From 20CM-2-55-15 sp964633285 (GTDB lineage: Bacteria > Acidobacteriota > Terriglobia > 20CM-2-55-15), in NCBI GenBank assembly GCA_964633285.1, contig CAZWGA010000004.1, forward strand, positions 62,001 through 126,000: a stretch of 64,000 nucleotides of DNA, written 5' to 3'. The notes under the pieces are model-generated. The model had not been told where the DNA came from. It did not search any database and saw nothing but the letters and a program-made list of their open reading frames with translations. Positions 51,371-60,915 of this stretch are shown one piece after another; the first letter of the stretch is position 1; each line of letters opens with the position of its first letter. Position numbers and translations under genes: made by a program.

Positions 51371-52534
51371 TTAAGCCGGCTCTTTGAGCCACATGCAACA
51401 AAAGGGAATAAGGAGCGTGGCGGCGGCTGCAATGAAGGCTACTGCGGTAAAACCGGAGGAGTCGAAGGCGGATGACGATAGTGTGGCAATTGACGCGATT
51501 CCGATCTGGGAAGCTGCATTGCGGAAGGCGATGTATTCGCCGCGGATTTCAGGACCGACAATCTCCGTCGTCAGCGCATGCAGCGGCGCCTGGCGGGCGG
51601 AAGCGGCGACGCTGAGAGCGGCAATTCCGAGAATGAGTCCGGCGCCAAATCTCAATCGCGCGACGACAATGAACAGAAAAGCCAGAACAACATTGGACCA
51701 GACGATGACATTGCGTTTCCCTGCGTGATCGGAAAGCCATCCGGAGAGCGGTGATGCCGCCACTGCCGCAATCCCGGATACCATGAACAGTAAACCAATG
51801 CTGCCGATACTCAGGCCGAACTCGGTTTTGAGCCAGGCTCCAACATAAGTCGTAAAACCGACGATACCTCCAGAAGTAAGGAAAGCCGCGGCCATGCCTG
51901 CAAGCCGGTCGCGTTTGCCGAAGTGATGAAGAAACCTTCCGGTGTGCCGATCGGAGCGTTCAGCGTGGATACTGGAAGGCAACTGAACAATTGCGATGAC
52001 AAACATCACGCCGGCTGCGGCGGAGAGACATCCGAATACCCAGTGCCAGCCCAGCTTCGAAGCGGCAAGGGCGCCGGCCGGTACACCTGCGACGAAGGCG
52101 ACAAAATATCCCATGGAGAGCACTCCCATTGCTCGCCCGCGCTGTTCGTAGGCATAGTAGTCTCCGGCAAAAGAGAGCGCGGAAGTGGACAAAGTTCCTG
52201 CAGCCAATCCTGTAAACGCCCTCAGAATGACTAGCGCCTTAAACGTGGAAACGTGATATGTAAGAAAGGACGCCGCTGTGAACAGACCGAGTCCGGAAAT
52301 CAAAATTTTCTTCCGGCCAACGCGATCGGAAAGAGGACCCACAAATAATGCAAAGGCGGCCGCAGCCAGCGAGTATGTGGTAACGATGATTCCGGCGTGC
52401 CCGGGTGGGGTGTTCAGGTCCGCAGCAATCAAGGGAAGCAGCGGCGCGACCAACTGAGTGTCCGACACTCCCAAAAAAAGTACGCCGAAGAGAACGAGGG
52501 CGACTGTCCACTCAAAACCTTTTTTGCCGGACAC
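51371..52534 (-). CDS. MFS transporter
   Basis: 387 residues, 12 predicted membrane helices: GVSDTQLVAPLLPLIAADL in helix 1, GPLSDRVGRKKIL as the MFS loop 2-3 motif, and a second half starting after a charged loop. Resembles DHA1-type drug/sugar exporters. The GTG at 52534 follows TATCAT by 6 bases (leaderless); a start at 52603 would overlap the divergent lon gene. Confidence 0.9.
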   Translation of the reverse strand: MSGKKGFEWTVALVLFGVLFLGVSDTQLVAPLLPLIAADLNTPPGHAGIIVTTYSLAAAAFALFVGPLSDRVGRKKILISGLGLFTAASFLTYHVSTFKALVILRAFTGLAAGTLSTSALSFAGDYYAYEQRGRAMGVLSMGYFVAFVAGVPAGALAASKLGWHWVFGCLSAAAGVMFVIAIVQLPSSIHAERSDRHTGRFLHHFGKRDRLAGMAAAFLTSGGIVGFTTYVGAWLKTEFGLSIGSIGLLFMVSGIAAVAASPLSGWLSDHAGKRNVIVWSNVVLAFLFIVVARLRFGAGLILGIAALSVAASARQAPLHALTTEIVGPEIRGEYIAFRNAASQIGIASIATLSSSAFDSSGFTAVAFIAAAATLLIPFCCMWLKEPA

Positions 52535-52540
52535 GCGCGG

Positions 52541-52546
52541 ATGATA
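52541..52546 (-). promoter_or_regulatory. -10 box, leaderless MFS gene
   Basis: TATCAT, then CCGCGC, then GTG on the minus strand. The divergent lon start is 22 bp away. Confidence 0.5.
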
Positions 52547-52567
52547 GCACACGCGCCAGGATGACCC

Positions 52568-54988
52568 ATGAAACGGGAGTTCGACGAACCTAACGACATT
52601 CAACAGAAGATACAGACCATACCGGATCAGTTACCGATTCTTCCGGTTCGCGATGCCGTCATTTTTCCAAACGCTGTCACGCCTCTCACGGTTGGCCGCG
52701 AAAGCTCGGTCAAGCTCATCAATGATGTTCAGCAACGCGACGGCATGCTCGTCGTGCTCACGCAGCGCGACAAGCGCGTCGATTCACCGGCTCCAGCCGA
52801 TCTGTACGATATCGGTACCGTCAGTGTCGTGCACCGCGTGATGAAAACGCCGGAAGGCAATTTGTTTGTCATCATCATGGGAGTCTCACGCGCGCGCATG
52901 CAGGAATTCATCCAGTACGATCCGTATCTTCAGGCGCGAATCAACGTGCTCCCCGACGAAAAAGAAGACGAATCGAGCATTGATTTTCAGGCGTTGAAGA
53001 GGACCGTCATCAGCCAGTTCGAGCGGATTATCAAACTTTCGCCTCAATTGCCGGACGATTTGCAAACGATCGTCATCAACATCGAAGACACCGGGCGGCT
53101 CGCAGATTACATCGCCACGAATCTGCCGAATCTTTCGATTGTCTCGAAACAGTTCGTGCTTGAACAGGTGTCGGTTCGAAAGCGGCTGGAGTACCTGAAT
53201 ACGGAATTGGCAAAGGAACTCGAGGTTCTCGAACTTCGCAGCAAGATTCAAAATCAGGTTCAGGAAGAAGTCGGCAAGAGCCAGCGCGAATACTTCCTCA
53301 GGGAACAGTTGCGCGCAATCCAGCGGGAACTTGGCGAAGCCGACGACGTTCAGCGCGAGATCGAAGAGCTTCGGCAGAAGATCGAAGCTGCAGGAATGAC
53401 CGACGAAGCCAGGAAAGAGGCTGAACGCGAGGTCGGGCGGCTGTCGCGCATGTCACCAGCCGCGGCCGAATACACGGTGACGCGGACGTATCTGGACTGG
53501 CTGGTCACGCTTCCGTGGAATGTTCTGACGACGGAGAAAGTCGATATTAAGAAAGCCAGGGAAGTGCTGGATCGCGATCACTACGATCTGGAGAAGATCA
53601 AGGATCGGATCCTCGAATACCTCGCTGTCATCGAATTGCGGCCGCAGGGAAAAGCGCCGATTCTCTGCTTCGTCGGCCCGCCCGGCGTCGGCAAGACATC
53701 GCTCGGCCGGTCGGTTGCGGATGCGATGGGCCGGAAGTTCATTCGCATTTCATTGGGAGGCATGCGAGACGAGGCCGAAATTCGCGGGCATCGACGGACC
53801 TACATCGGCGCATTGCCCGGCCAGATCATTCAGAACATCCGAAGGGCGGGCTCGCGCGATCCGGTCTTCATGCTGGATGAAATCGACAAACTCGGCGCGG
53901 ACTTTCGAGGCGATCCGGCTTCGGCGCTTCTTGAAGTGCTCGATCCCGAACAGAATGTCGCATTCCGTGATCACTATCTCGACGTGGCGTTCGATCTCTC
54001 GCGGGTTTTCTTTATCACCACTGCGAATGTGCTCGACACGATTCCGTCGGCTTTAAGGGATCGCATGGAAGTGATCGAGCTTCCCGGATACACCGAAGAA
54101 GAAAAGATACAGATCGCCCGGAGCTACCTGGTTCCCCGAAGCCGCGAAAACAGCGGCCTTCAGCCCGAGCAGATCGAGTTCGAAGAACCCGCTCTGCATC
54201 ACATCGTCCGGCATTACACGCGTGAGACCGGCGTCCGCAATCTCGAACGCCAGATCACCAGCATCTGCCGAAAGCACGCCCGGCGTGTCCTGGAAGGAAA
54301 GGATCCACGGCTGGTTGTTAATCCTGAAGTCGTCGTGGAACTCCTCGGTGTACCCAAGTACCAGTTGGAAGAGGAAGTCGAAGAACGGGTCAAGCGGCCG
54401 GGCGTCGTCATCGGTCTCGCGTGGACTCCGGTCGGGGGCGATATTCTTTTTGTGGAAGCCAACATTTCGAAAGGGAGCCGTCACCTCACCGTTACCGGTC
54501 AGGTTGGCGATGTAATGCAGGAATCCACGAAAGCTGCGTTGACCTGGGTTCGTTCCTATGCGACGGAACTTGGTCTGGACCCCGATTTCTACAAAGACAC
54601 AGATGTCCACATTCACGTTCCAGCGGGTTCGATACCCAAAGACGGTCCCTCAGCCGGCGTAACGATGGTTACCGCCCTGGTTTCGGCGCTGACGAACACT
54701 CCCGTCCGTCCCAAGCTTGCAATGAGCGGCGAAATCACGCTCAGCGGTCATGTGCTTCCCGTTGGGGGTATGAAGGAGAAAGTCCTGGCTGCCCGACGCG
54801 CCAAAATCGAGGAACTGATCCTGCCGGCACAAAACGAGAAGAATGTGCGGGAAGACATCCAGCCGGAGCTCCTCCAGGAGATCAAGATCCACTACGTCCG
54901 AACGATTGAAGAAGTGCTGAATCTCGCCTTTCCGCGACGGGTTCTCCGCGCCGTTCCCGGCGCCGAACCCCTCGAAAAAGCCATCTGA
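52568..54988 (+). CDS. lon: ATP-dependent protease Lon
   Basis: 806 residues. N-terminal substrate domain (LPILPVRDAVIFPNA), coiled helical part, AAA+ module with Walker A GPPGVGKTSLG and Walker B FMLDEIDKLG, then the Ser-Lys protease with the active Ser in PKDGPSAGVTM. Normal length. Degrades damaged and regulatory proteins in the cytoplasm. AGGAT lies 6 bases before the ATG. Confidence 0.98.
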   Translation: MKREFDEPNDIQQKIQTIPDQLPILPVRDAVIFPNAVTPLTVGRESSVKLINDVQQRDGMLVVLTQRDKRVDSPAPADLYDIGTVSVVHRVMKTPEGNLFVIIMGVSRARMQEFIQYDPYLQARINVLPDEKEDESSIDFQALKRTVISQFERIIKLSPQLPDDLQTIVINIEDTGRLADYIATNLPNLSIVSKQFVLEQVSVRKRLEYLNTELAKELEVLELRSKIQNQVQEEVGKSQREYFLREQLRAIQRELGEADDVQREIEELRQKIEAAGMTDEARKEAEREVGRLSRMSPAAAEYTVTRTYLDWLVTLPWNVLTTEKVDIKKAREVLDRDHYDLEKIKDRILEYLAVIELRPQGKAPILCFVGPPGVGKTSLGRSVADAMGRKFIRISLGGMRDEAEIRGHRRTYIGALPGQIIQNIRRAGSRDPVFMLDEIDKLGADFRGDPASALLEVLDPEQNVAFRDHYLDVAFDLSRVFFITTANVLDTIPSALRDRMEVIELPGYTEEEKIQIARSYLVPRSRENSGLQPEQIEFEEPALHHIVRHYTRETGVRNLERQITSICRKHARRVLEGKDPRLVVNPEVVVELLGVPKYQLEEEVEERVKRPGVVIGLAWTPVGGDILFVEANISKGSRHLTVTGQVGDVMQESTKAALTWVRSYATELGLDPDFYKDTDVHIHVPAGSIPKDGPSAGVTMVTALVSALTNTPVRPKLAMSGEITLSGHVLPVGGMKEKVLAARRAKIEELILPAQNEKNVREDIQPELLQEIKIHYVRTIEEVLNLAFPRRVLRAVPGAEPLEKAI

Positions 54989-55070
54989 AATTCTGCGGCA
55001 GGAAACCAAATCACTTAAATAGGGGATTTAATTCCTGATTTAGGTGATTTGGTTTCCTGCCGCAGAATTT
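54988..55070. repeat. palindromic dispersed element, copy 2
   Basis: 83 bp. Arms AAATTCTGCGGCAGGAAACC AAATCAC and GTGATTTGGTTTCCTGCCGCAGAATTT are exact inverse complements over 27 bp, and the pairing continues inward (TTAAAT with ATTTAG). Starts within the lon stop codon. Related to copy 1 at 40906-40987. The RNA hairpin could end the lon transcript. Confidence 0.88.
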
Positions 55071-55103
55071 GTCCTCATTTTTCCGTATCCCTCTTTAGTT
55101 CCA

Positions 55104-55132
55104 TTGACGTAAACACAGCCGGTCATTAAGAT
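55104..55132 (+). promoter_or_regulatory. promoter of the threonine synthase gene
   Basis: TTGACG (55104-55109), 17-bp spacer, TAAGAT (55127-55132), about 32 bp before the ATG at 55165. A good sigma-70-type match, just after the palindromic element. Confidence 0.6.
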
Positions 55133-55164
55133 GCCAAGAACCTGCCCGGTGGCCGGCCTCAACT

Positions 55165-56469
55165 ATGACATTTCATGCGTGGTTTGAATGCTTTGCAGGA
55201 TGCGGCGTCCGATATCGGCTCGATCAGATCGTCTATCGATGCGAGTCCTGCGGAGGCTTGTTGGAAGTTCGGCATGATGTCGCGGCCCTGAAGCAGAAAT
55301 CCGGTAGCGAGTGGAAACAGCTCTTCGATTCCAGACTCGGACGCGAAAGCGGTGTCTGGTCCAAGAAGGAACTGGTGCTCCCTGAACTGGATCCGGCCAA
55401 TATCATTTCGCTGGGGGAGGGAAACTCACCGCTGATCCGGTCCGAACGGTTTGCGAAGCACCTCGGCATTGACGAGATTTACATCAAGCAGTGCGGAACA
55501 TCTCACACCGGATCTTTCAAAGATCTCGGAATGACCGTGCTGGTTTCGATGGTCCATCAGATTCGTTCCCGCATCCGCGCCGTTGCCTGCGCGTCTACGG
55601 GCGACACGTCGGCCGCTCTGTCCGCTTACTGTGCCGCCGCCGGGATTCCCGCAATTGTTTTTCTGCCGAAGGGAAAAGTTTCAATCGCGCAACTCATCCA
55701 GCCCGTTGCGAACAATGCCATCACTATTTCCATCGATACGGACTTCGACGGATGCATGAAGATTGTGCAGGAAATCACAAAGGATCATTCCATTTACCTG
55801 GCCAATTCGATGAACTCGTTGCGTGTTGAGGGGCAGAAGACCATCAGCTTTGAAATTGTTCAACAACTGGGATGGCGAGTTCCGGATTTCGTTGTCGTGC
55901 CCGGAGGCAATCTGGGGAATGTTTCGGCGATCGGCACTGGATTCCTTCTGATGAAGGATCTGGGCCTCACTGATCGTCTTCCGCGCCTTGTTTGCGCTCA
56001 GACAGAAAGAGCGAATCCCCTCTATCGCGCATATCTCGAAAAGTTCCGTTCGCTCACTCCGGTGGCCGCCGGTAGCACGTACGCAACAGCCATTCAGATT
56101 GGGAATCCCGTGAGCTATGGAAAAGCCGTCCGGGCGCTTCAAGCGACGAATGGAATTGTCGAGCAGGCCACGGAGGCGGAGCTCGTGAATGCGACGGCGG
56201 AAGTGGATCGCTTTGGTTTCTTCAACGATCCGCAAACGGGGGTCGCCCTGGCTGCAACCATCAAACTCGTGAAGGCCGGCGCGATTCCACGGTCGTCACA
56301 GGTTGTCGTGATCAGTACGGCTCATGGGTTGAAGTTTGCCGAGTTCAAGACGCGGTTTCACCAGGGAGAGCTTTCGGAAGTGAACGCGTCCCTGCAGAAC
56401 CTTCCTATTCAGGTTCCCGCAGACTCGAATGCCGTTCGTGCCGCCATCGATGGCAGGATACCTGCTTGA
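55165..56469 (+). CDS. thrC: threonine synthase
   Basis: 434 residues. N-terminal zinc ribbon-like CFAGCGVRYRLDQIVYRCESC, then the PLP fold with Lys in HTGSFKDLGMT and VVPGGNLGN as phosphate/cofactor loop. Makes threonine from phosphohomoserine. Fold type II with the short N-terminal Cys cluster of bacterial ThrC class 2. Confidence 0.94.
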   Translation: MTFHAWFECFAGCGVRYRLDQIVYRCESCGGLLEVRHDVAALKQKSGSEWKQLFDSRLGRESGVWSKKELVLPELDPANIISLGEGNSPLIRSERFAKHLGIDEIYIKQCGTSHTGSFKDLGMTVLVSMVHQIRSRIRAVACASTGDTSAALSAYCAAAGIPAIVFLPKGKVSIAQLIQPVANNAITISIDTDFDGCMKIVQEITKDHSIYLANSMNSLRVEGQKTISFEIVQQLGWRVPDFVVVPGGNLGNVSAIGTGFLLMKDLGLTDRLPRLVCAQTERANPLYRAYLEKFRSLTPVAAGSTYATAIQIGNPVSYGKAVRALQATNGIVEQATEAELVNATAEVDRFGFFNDPQTGVALAATIKLVKAGAIPRSSQVVVISTAHGLKFAEFKTRFHQGELSEVNASLQNLPIQVPADSNAVRAAIDGRIPA

Positions 56470-56534
56470 GTGGAGGCCGATTTTTCCGAACGCGCTGCTT
56501 CACCAATCGGTTGCAGGCGATCGACAGAGAGCGT

Positions 56535-59500
56535 GTGAGTAAATTCAAACCACAATTACGCGTGTTTTACACAGTGGGCATCTACCTGATCTTGTCCCAG
56601 TCTGTCTTCGCGCAATCGGTTTTGAATTTCGCCAAAGTCACCATCAGCGATCGTGTCAATGCCGGTTTCGCTGTCACAAACCCAACATCCAATTACGTGG
56701 ATGTGACATTTACGCTTTATGGATTGGATGGCAATCCTGTCTCGTCGGGTTTAGTCAACCCGGTACGGCACCGTGTTTCGCCAAAAGGACAGCTCTCACT
56801 CTTTGCGACACAATTGTTCGCTGCCTCCAGGGTTGACGGTTGGGTGCAGGTCACGAGTCCGGCTTCGGGACTGACGGGCGTCTATTTTCTGGGTGACTTC
56901 ACTTCGTCTCTGGAAGGAGCGGACTCGGCGCAACCCCTGACGACGCAGATTGTGCCGGTCATTCGTGAGGATCAAACCAGCACAACGGAACTGATCGTTC
57001 TTAATCCAGGCGTGGGAAGCACCGCCGTTACCGTTACGTTTTTCAATTCTCGTGGTGTTGATATAGGGACCACGCAACAAAGCATCGCTGGACATGGTGC
57101 GGTTCGATTGCGTCCGGCCCTGCTGATTCCGAACCTCGCGGCGACGGCGGCTTCCGCGAAAATCACGTCGGCAGTGCCCGTGTCCGCGATAGCGGCGATC
57201 TCCCGAGGCGATGCTCTGCTGTTTGCGCCGGGCCAGGCGATCGATCAGCCGTCGCCGGCGCGCATTGTTCCGCATTACACCAATCGCAACGGTTTTGATC
57301 CACACTTGATTCTCGTCAATCCGACCGCGTCACCGGTGAAGGTCACGGTGACACTATTCGGCGAGAACGGTGGCGCAGTCGATCCGTCTCTCGATGGTCC
57401 ATCGGCGAAAGACTTCACGATTCAACCGAACGAGCAGATATCCGCCGACATCGCGACCATAACGGGCCGCGTTTTCTTCGGTCTCTCGACGGAAGGATGG
57501 GTACGCATCGATTCGCCCAATGTTCCGCTTTCAGGTTTGCTTGTTCTGGACAAAGGGCAAGCGATGACGGCGCTTCCGATTCAATCGAGCGCCATGGACC
57601 GCGTCGTTTATTCTCAGATTTCCGAGACCGACATGTTGTATACCGGTCTGGCTCTGGTCAATCCGGCGGCAACCCCCGCGACGCTTGAAATTTCTTTGAT
57701 TCACGCCGACGGCACAACGTTCGCGCAGAAGTCGATCGGTATTAATCCAAATTCGAAGGTGTCCGCGCTTCTGCGAGATCTGCTTCCAGCCGCCGTCGGA
57801 GAGACGAGTGGTTATATCTTTCTTCGCTCGTCGGCGCCGATCTTCGGCGTTGGCCTCTTCGGCGCCACGAACAGTTCTTTCCTTGCAATGATGCCCCCAG
57901 GGCGAATTCCAGACGCGTATTTACCGGACTCGATTTTGAAAAGGCCGGTCATCAGCCGTATTGAATCCGGAACGGATGTCCTGCCGGGGTCATCGTTGCG
58001 CGTAACGCTCGCTGATTTTTATTCCGATGTCGAATTCGTGATCGGAGGACAATCCGTTCCTTCGCGCTCGGCGTTGGTTCCAGGCTCTCCCGCTTATGTG
58101 GTTTCCGTTCCGGCGTCCGTCGAACCCGGCTTCATCAATCTTCGAGTGCGCGGCAATGGACTGGAATCCATTCCCGTCAGCCTTCGAGTTTTGACTTCCG
58201 ACAATCAACCCGCCCAGATCGTGGCCGGCGAAGCCTTTTATCAGAAGATTGATGTGAAGGACACGGGATTGGATCTGGACCATCCGGTGATGGTTCCCAT
58301 CCGAAGCGCGCGAGTCGAAGTGCTGAACGGTACACAAACCGTGGTGGCTGTTTCGGAGACCGACCAGCGCGGCCAATTCACAATTCCGATTCCGTTCGAT
58401 CCTACCGTGACGATACGCATCATCAGCAGGCTCCGTTCATCGGATTTGAAGGTTGCGGACAACACGAGGGTGGGCTCGCTCTATTCGATTACCACAGACA
58501 TCGACGGACGTGAACCGCGCCTGGGCATCGTTCTCACCGACGCATCCAGAGTTTCAGGAGCTTTCAATATTCTTGAAATGGTGCAGCGCGCGAACGACAC
58601 GATTCGATCGGCGGATTCCAAAATCGTACCGCCGGCCGTAACGATTTACTGGAGTACAAAGAACACGACGCGCAGCGGTGATAAGGCGCAAGGCCTCATC
58701 GGGACGTCGTATTTCAACATTTCCGATAACACCGCCTATGTTCTGGGAGATCGCAACGAAGACTCCGACGAGTTCGACGACTCCGTACTGGTTCACGAAT
58801 ACGCTCACATGCTTGCGGCGAAATTCTCACGGGATGATTCGCCAGGTGGCCCTCACGGTGTTGGTGACATGCTCGATCCGAGAATTTCGTGGTCGGAGGG
58901 TTGGGCGAATTTCTTTTCATCGGCTGTGCGAAACGATCCTGTCTGGCGGGATTCGCGTGGTCCCAACGGTGCGAATGTCCTGCGCTACGACCTCGAAGAC
59001 AATGTGCCGCCCGGAGACAAACCTGGATACTGGAGTGAAGCTTCGATCGATACGCTTCTCTGGGATCTCTATGACGATCACGTGGATGCGGGAGACAATG
59101 TTCAGTACCCGTTTTCGTGGATCTGGAACGCCTTCACGGATCTTCGCAACGACCGTTTTGTGTATCTGCCCTATTTCCTCGATCACTTCCTTGCCCGCTA
59201 TCCCGCGGCTACGGACGCCGTGCGAACAATGGCTCTCATTCGGTCCATCGATTTTCAGCCCGGCGTGAAGCCCAGCGTGACGCTTCCATTCCCGCGCCCG
59301 ATGACCACGGATACCGTCACCGGTGAAGTGGATTCATTGACGCCCAGGCGAAGCAATCTGATGACTTCATCGCACTTCTGGTCGTTTGCAACAACCGGCG
59401 GCGACACTTCGATCCGCATGGATATCACCGGGTTCGGTCCGGCCGACAATCCAAACGCCAACGATCTCGACATCTACTTAATGGATGTCAACGGCCGTGT

Positions 59501-59684
59501 GCTCTTTCGTTCCGATCGTGGGTTGAATGGTCAGTCCGAATTGATCTCGGCCCGATTGGCTGCAGGAACCTACGTGGTTGAGGTCCGAAGCTACTACAGA
59601 GCCGACACCGGCAGTCTCGTTTTCAATTCGGGCCGCTATCGACTCAACGTTGCAATCGCGGGTTCAGTGGCTATTGCGCCTTAG
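56535..59684 (+). CDS. large secreted protein with HEXXH metalloprotease and PPC domain
   Basis: About 1049 residues. Start taken at the GTG with GAGAGCGT upstream, just before a signal peptide (VFYTVGIYLILSQSVFAQS); the TTG at 56466 inside thrC's stop is possible. About 500 residues of repeated beta modules (ISDRVNAGFAVTN, TDMLYTGLALVN) are followed by a carboxypeptidase-regulatory-like part, the HEYAHMLAAKF zinc site with a downstream Glu in SWSEGWANF, and a C-terminal PPC domain (ISARLAAGTYVVEV). It is likely an extracellular gluzincin. No close match is recognised. Confidence 0.8.
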   Translation: MSKFKPQLRVFYTVGIYLILSQSVFAQSVLNFAKVTISDRVNAGFAVTNPTSNYVDVTFTLYGLDGNPVSSGLVNPVRHRVSPKGQLSLFATQLFAASRVDGWVQVTSPASGLTGVYFLGDFTSSLEGADSAQPLTTQIVPVIREDQTSTTELIVLNPGVGSTAVTVTFFNSRGVDIGTTQQSIAGHGAVRLRPALLIPNLAATAASAKITSAVPVSAIAAISRGDALLFAPGQAIDQPSPARIVPHYTNRNGFDPHLILVNPTASPVKVTVTLFGENGGAVDPSLDGPSAKDFTIQPNEQISADIATITGRVFFGLSTEGWVRIDSPNVPLSGLLVLDKGQAMTALPIQSSAMDRVVYSQISETDMLYTGLALVNPAATPATLEISLIHADGTTFAQKSIGINPNSKVSALLRDLLPAAVGETSGYIFLRSSAPIFGVGLFGATNSSFLAMMPPGRIPDAYLPDSILKRPVISRIESGTDVLPGSSLRVTLADFYSDVEFVIGGQSVPSRSALVPGSPAYVVSVPASVEPGFINLRVRGNGLESIPVSLRVLTSDNQPAQIVAGEAFYQKIDVKDTGLDLDHPVMVPIRSARVEVLNGTQTVVAVSETDQRGQFTIPIPFDPTVTIRIISRLRSSDLKVADNTRVGSLYSITTDIDGREPRLGIVLTDASRVSGAFNILEMVQRANDTIRSADSKIVPPAVTIYWSTKNTTRSGDKAQGLIGTSYFNISDNTAYVLGDRNEDSDEFDDSVLVHEYAHMLAAKFSRDDSPGGPHGVGDMLDPRISWSEGWANFFSSAVRNDPVWRDSRGPNGANVLRYDLEDNVPPGDKPGYWSEASIDTLLWDLYDDHVDAGDNVQYPFSWIWNAFTDLRNDRFVYLPYFLDHFLARYPAATDAVRTMALIRSIDFQPGVKPSVTLPFPRPMTTDTVTGEVDSLTPRRSNLMTSSHFWSFATTGGDTSIRMDITGFGPADNPNANDLDIYLMDVNGRVLFRSDRGLNGQSELISARLAAGTYVVEVRSYYRADTGSLVFNSGRYRLNVAIAGSVAIAP

Positions 59685-59690
59685 TAGTGT

Positions 59691-60071
59691 TTATCGCTGA
59701 GACGCGTCGAGTCCGACTTTCACTCCGTCACTGGTTTCGAACGCGACGAGATATCCACCTTCCGTGCCATCACGATTGGGTGCAATGAAAACCTTGATCT
59801 TGTCGCCGGCCTTTACCATCCCGTCGCGATAACCTGCGCGGTAGACGTTGTTGCGGCTGTGCGTCTCCAGTTCGATGTCACGCGTTCCCTTCGCATCCGT
59901 GACTTGAATCAGAAGTTTTCCATGCGGGTTCATGATTCGCCACGACTTCACCACTCCATTCATTTCAGTACGCTTGGTGAAATCCTGAGCTGCCGCTGAA
60001 TGATGTGCCAGGGCAGGCAGGCCGATCGAAATTATCAATGCAATTGCCAGTGCGATAGCAGCGCTTCTCAT
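59691..60071 (-). CDS. secreted DUF6152 protein
   Basis: 126 residues. Signal peptide (IALAIALIISIGLPALA) ending at HHSAAAQDF, then a beta-rich domain: NGVVKSWRIMNPHGKLLIQV and the basic KVFIAPNRDGTEGG. The HHS start of the mature form is typical of DUF6152. ATG at 60071 has GGAG 9 bases upstream; an ATG 5 codons earlier is possible. Its partner is the adjacent gene. Confidence 0.83.
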   Translation of the reverse strand: MRSAAIALAIALIISIGLPALAHHSAAAQDFTKRTEMNGVVKSWRIMNPHGKLLIQVTDAKGTRDIELETHSRNNVYRAGYRDGMVKAGDKIKVFIAPNRDGTEGGYLVAFETSDGVKVGLDASQR

Positions 60072-60089
60072 AATTCGTGACTCCATCGA

Positions 60090-60833
60090 TTATTTTGCGG
60101 ATTGAGAACTTTTGGCCCGGAGCTGTTCGAGCCGGTCCAGCCATGCGGGCTCGTTGCATTCGTATGTCATCAGGAAGCCGTTTGGAACAATCGACCATTT
60201 CTTGGTTTCGGTGACGGGAGCCGTATAGAAAGCAGGATCCGTCATCGTCATTTGAGCGGTCAGCACTTTCTGGCCGTTTTCTTCGGATAACGTATATCTC
60301 TCGACAAGCCGAGCCTGATCGCTGTGCGCATAGCGCTGGTCCACCTGTTCATTCAGCTTCGCCGTTTCGACGACGAGCGTGTCGCCCTCCCATCGTCCCG
60401 TCGAGTAGCCATTACGTTCCGCCAAACGATCCTTTTCCGGAATGATCCTGTTTCCAAAATAGACCCGGCGAATCTCATTGTGCGCTTCATAGATGATGGT
60501 GATTTGATCCGGCCGTTGGATGATCTCCATCGGGTAGCCGCCTGAGCCCAGCATGGACCCGGGCATGCCGGTGCCAAGACAATGGCCGCCGGGAGTCTCG
60601 CCTGTTCCCGCAATCAGCCGCTGATACTCTTGAATTTTTGCCCGCGCTTCGGGTTTCAGAGGCAAATCTGGTTGTGCGCCGCGCGCTCCACCTCGGCCTC
60701 CGCCCGCGCCTCTGTATGTGGTCCAAACGCCCGTCAAATCCGGCGCTTTAGCGGCCGGCGTCTGTGCGAGCCCCACACCGGACAGCTCGATGACAGTCAA
60801 CAGAAGTAACAGGATCCGAGCTCCTTTGAGCAT
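60090..60833 (-). CDS. secreted glycine-rich-linker protein of the DUF6152 pair
   Basis: 247 residues. Signal peptide, a Gly/Arg-rich linker (GAGGGRGGARGAQ) and a beta-rich domain with YPMEIIQRPDQITIIYEAHNEIRRVYFG. This pair of genes side by side is common in acidobacterial genomes (recollection of family context). Function unknown; extracytoplasmic. Confidence 0.8.
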   Translation of the reverse strand: MLKGARILLLLLTVIELSGVGLAQTPAAKAPDLTGVWTTYRGAGGGRGGARGAQPDLPLKPEARAKIQEYQRLIAGTGETPGGHCLGTGMPGSMLGSGGYPMEIIQRPDQITIIYEAHNEIRRVYFGNRIIPEKDRLAERNGYSTGRWEGDTLVVETAKLNEQVDQRYAHSDQARLVERYTLSEENGQKVLTAQMTMTDPAFYTAPVTETKKWSIVPNGFLMTYECNEPAWLDRLEQLRAKSSQSAK

Positions 60834-60915
60834 CCATCCCTCCTATGGAGCGAATGAGAGTCAATCGTTGTTGGCGCGGATTGTATCTTGGCAACCCCGA
60901 TCCAAACCAGTGGAT

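Noticed and set aside
40906..55070. palindromic copies as ends of one transposon
   Set aside because: The 14 kb between them holds ordinary housekeeping genes such as lon and no transposase; each copy is itself a full palindrome.
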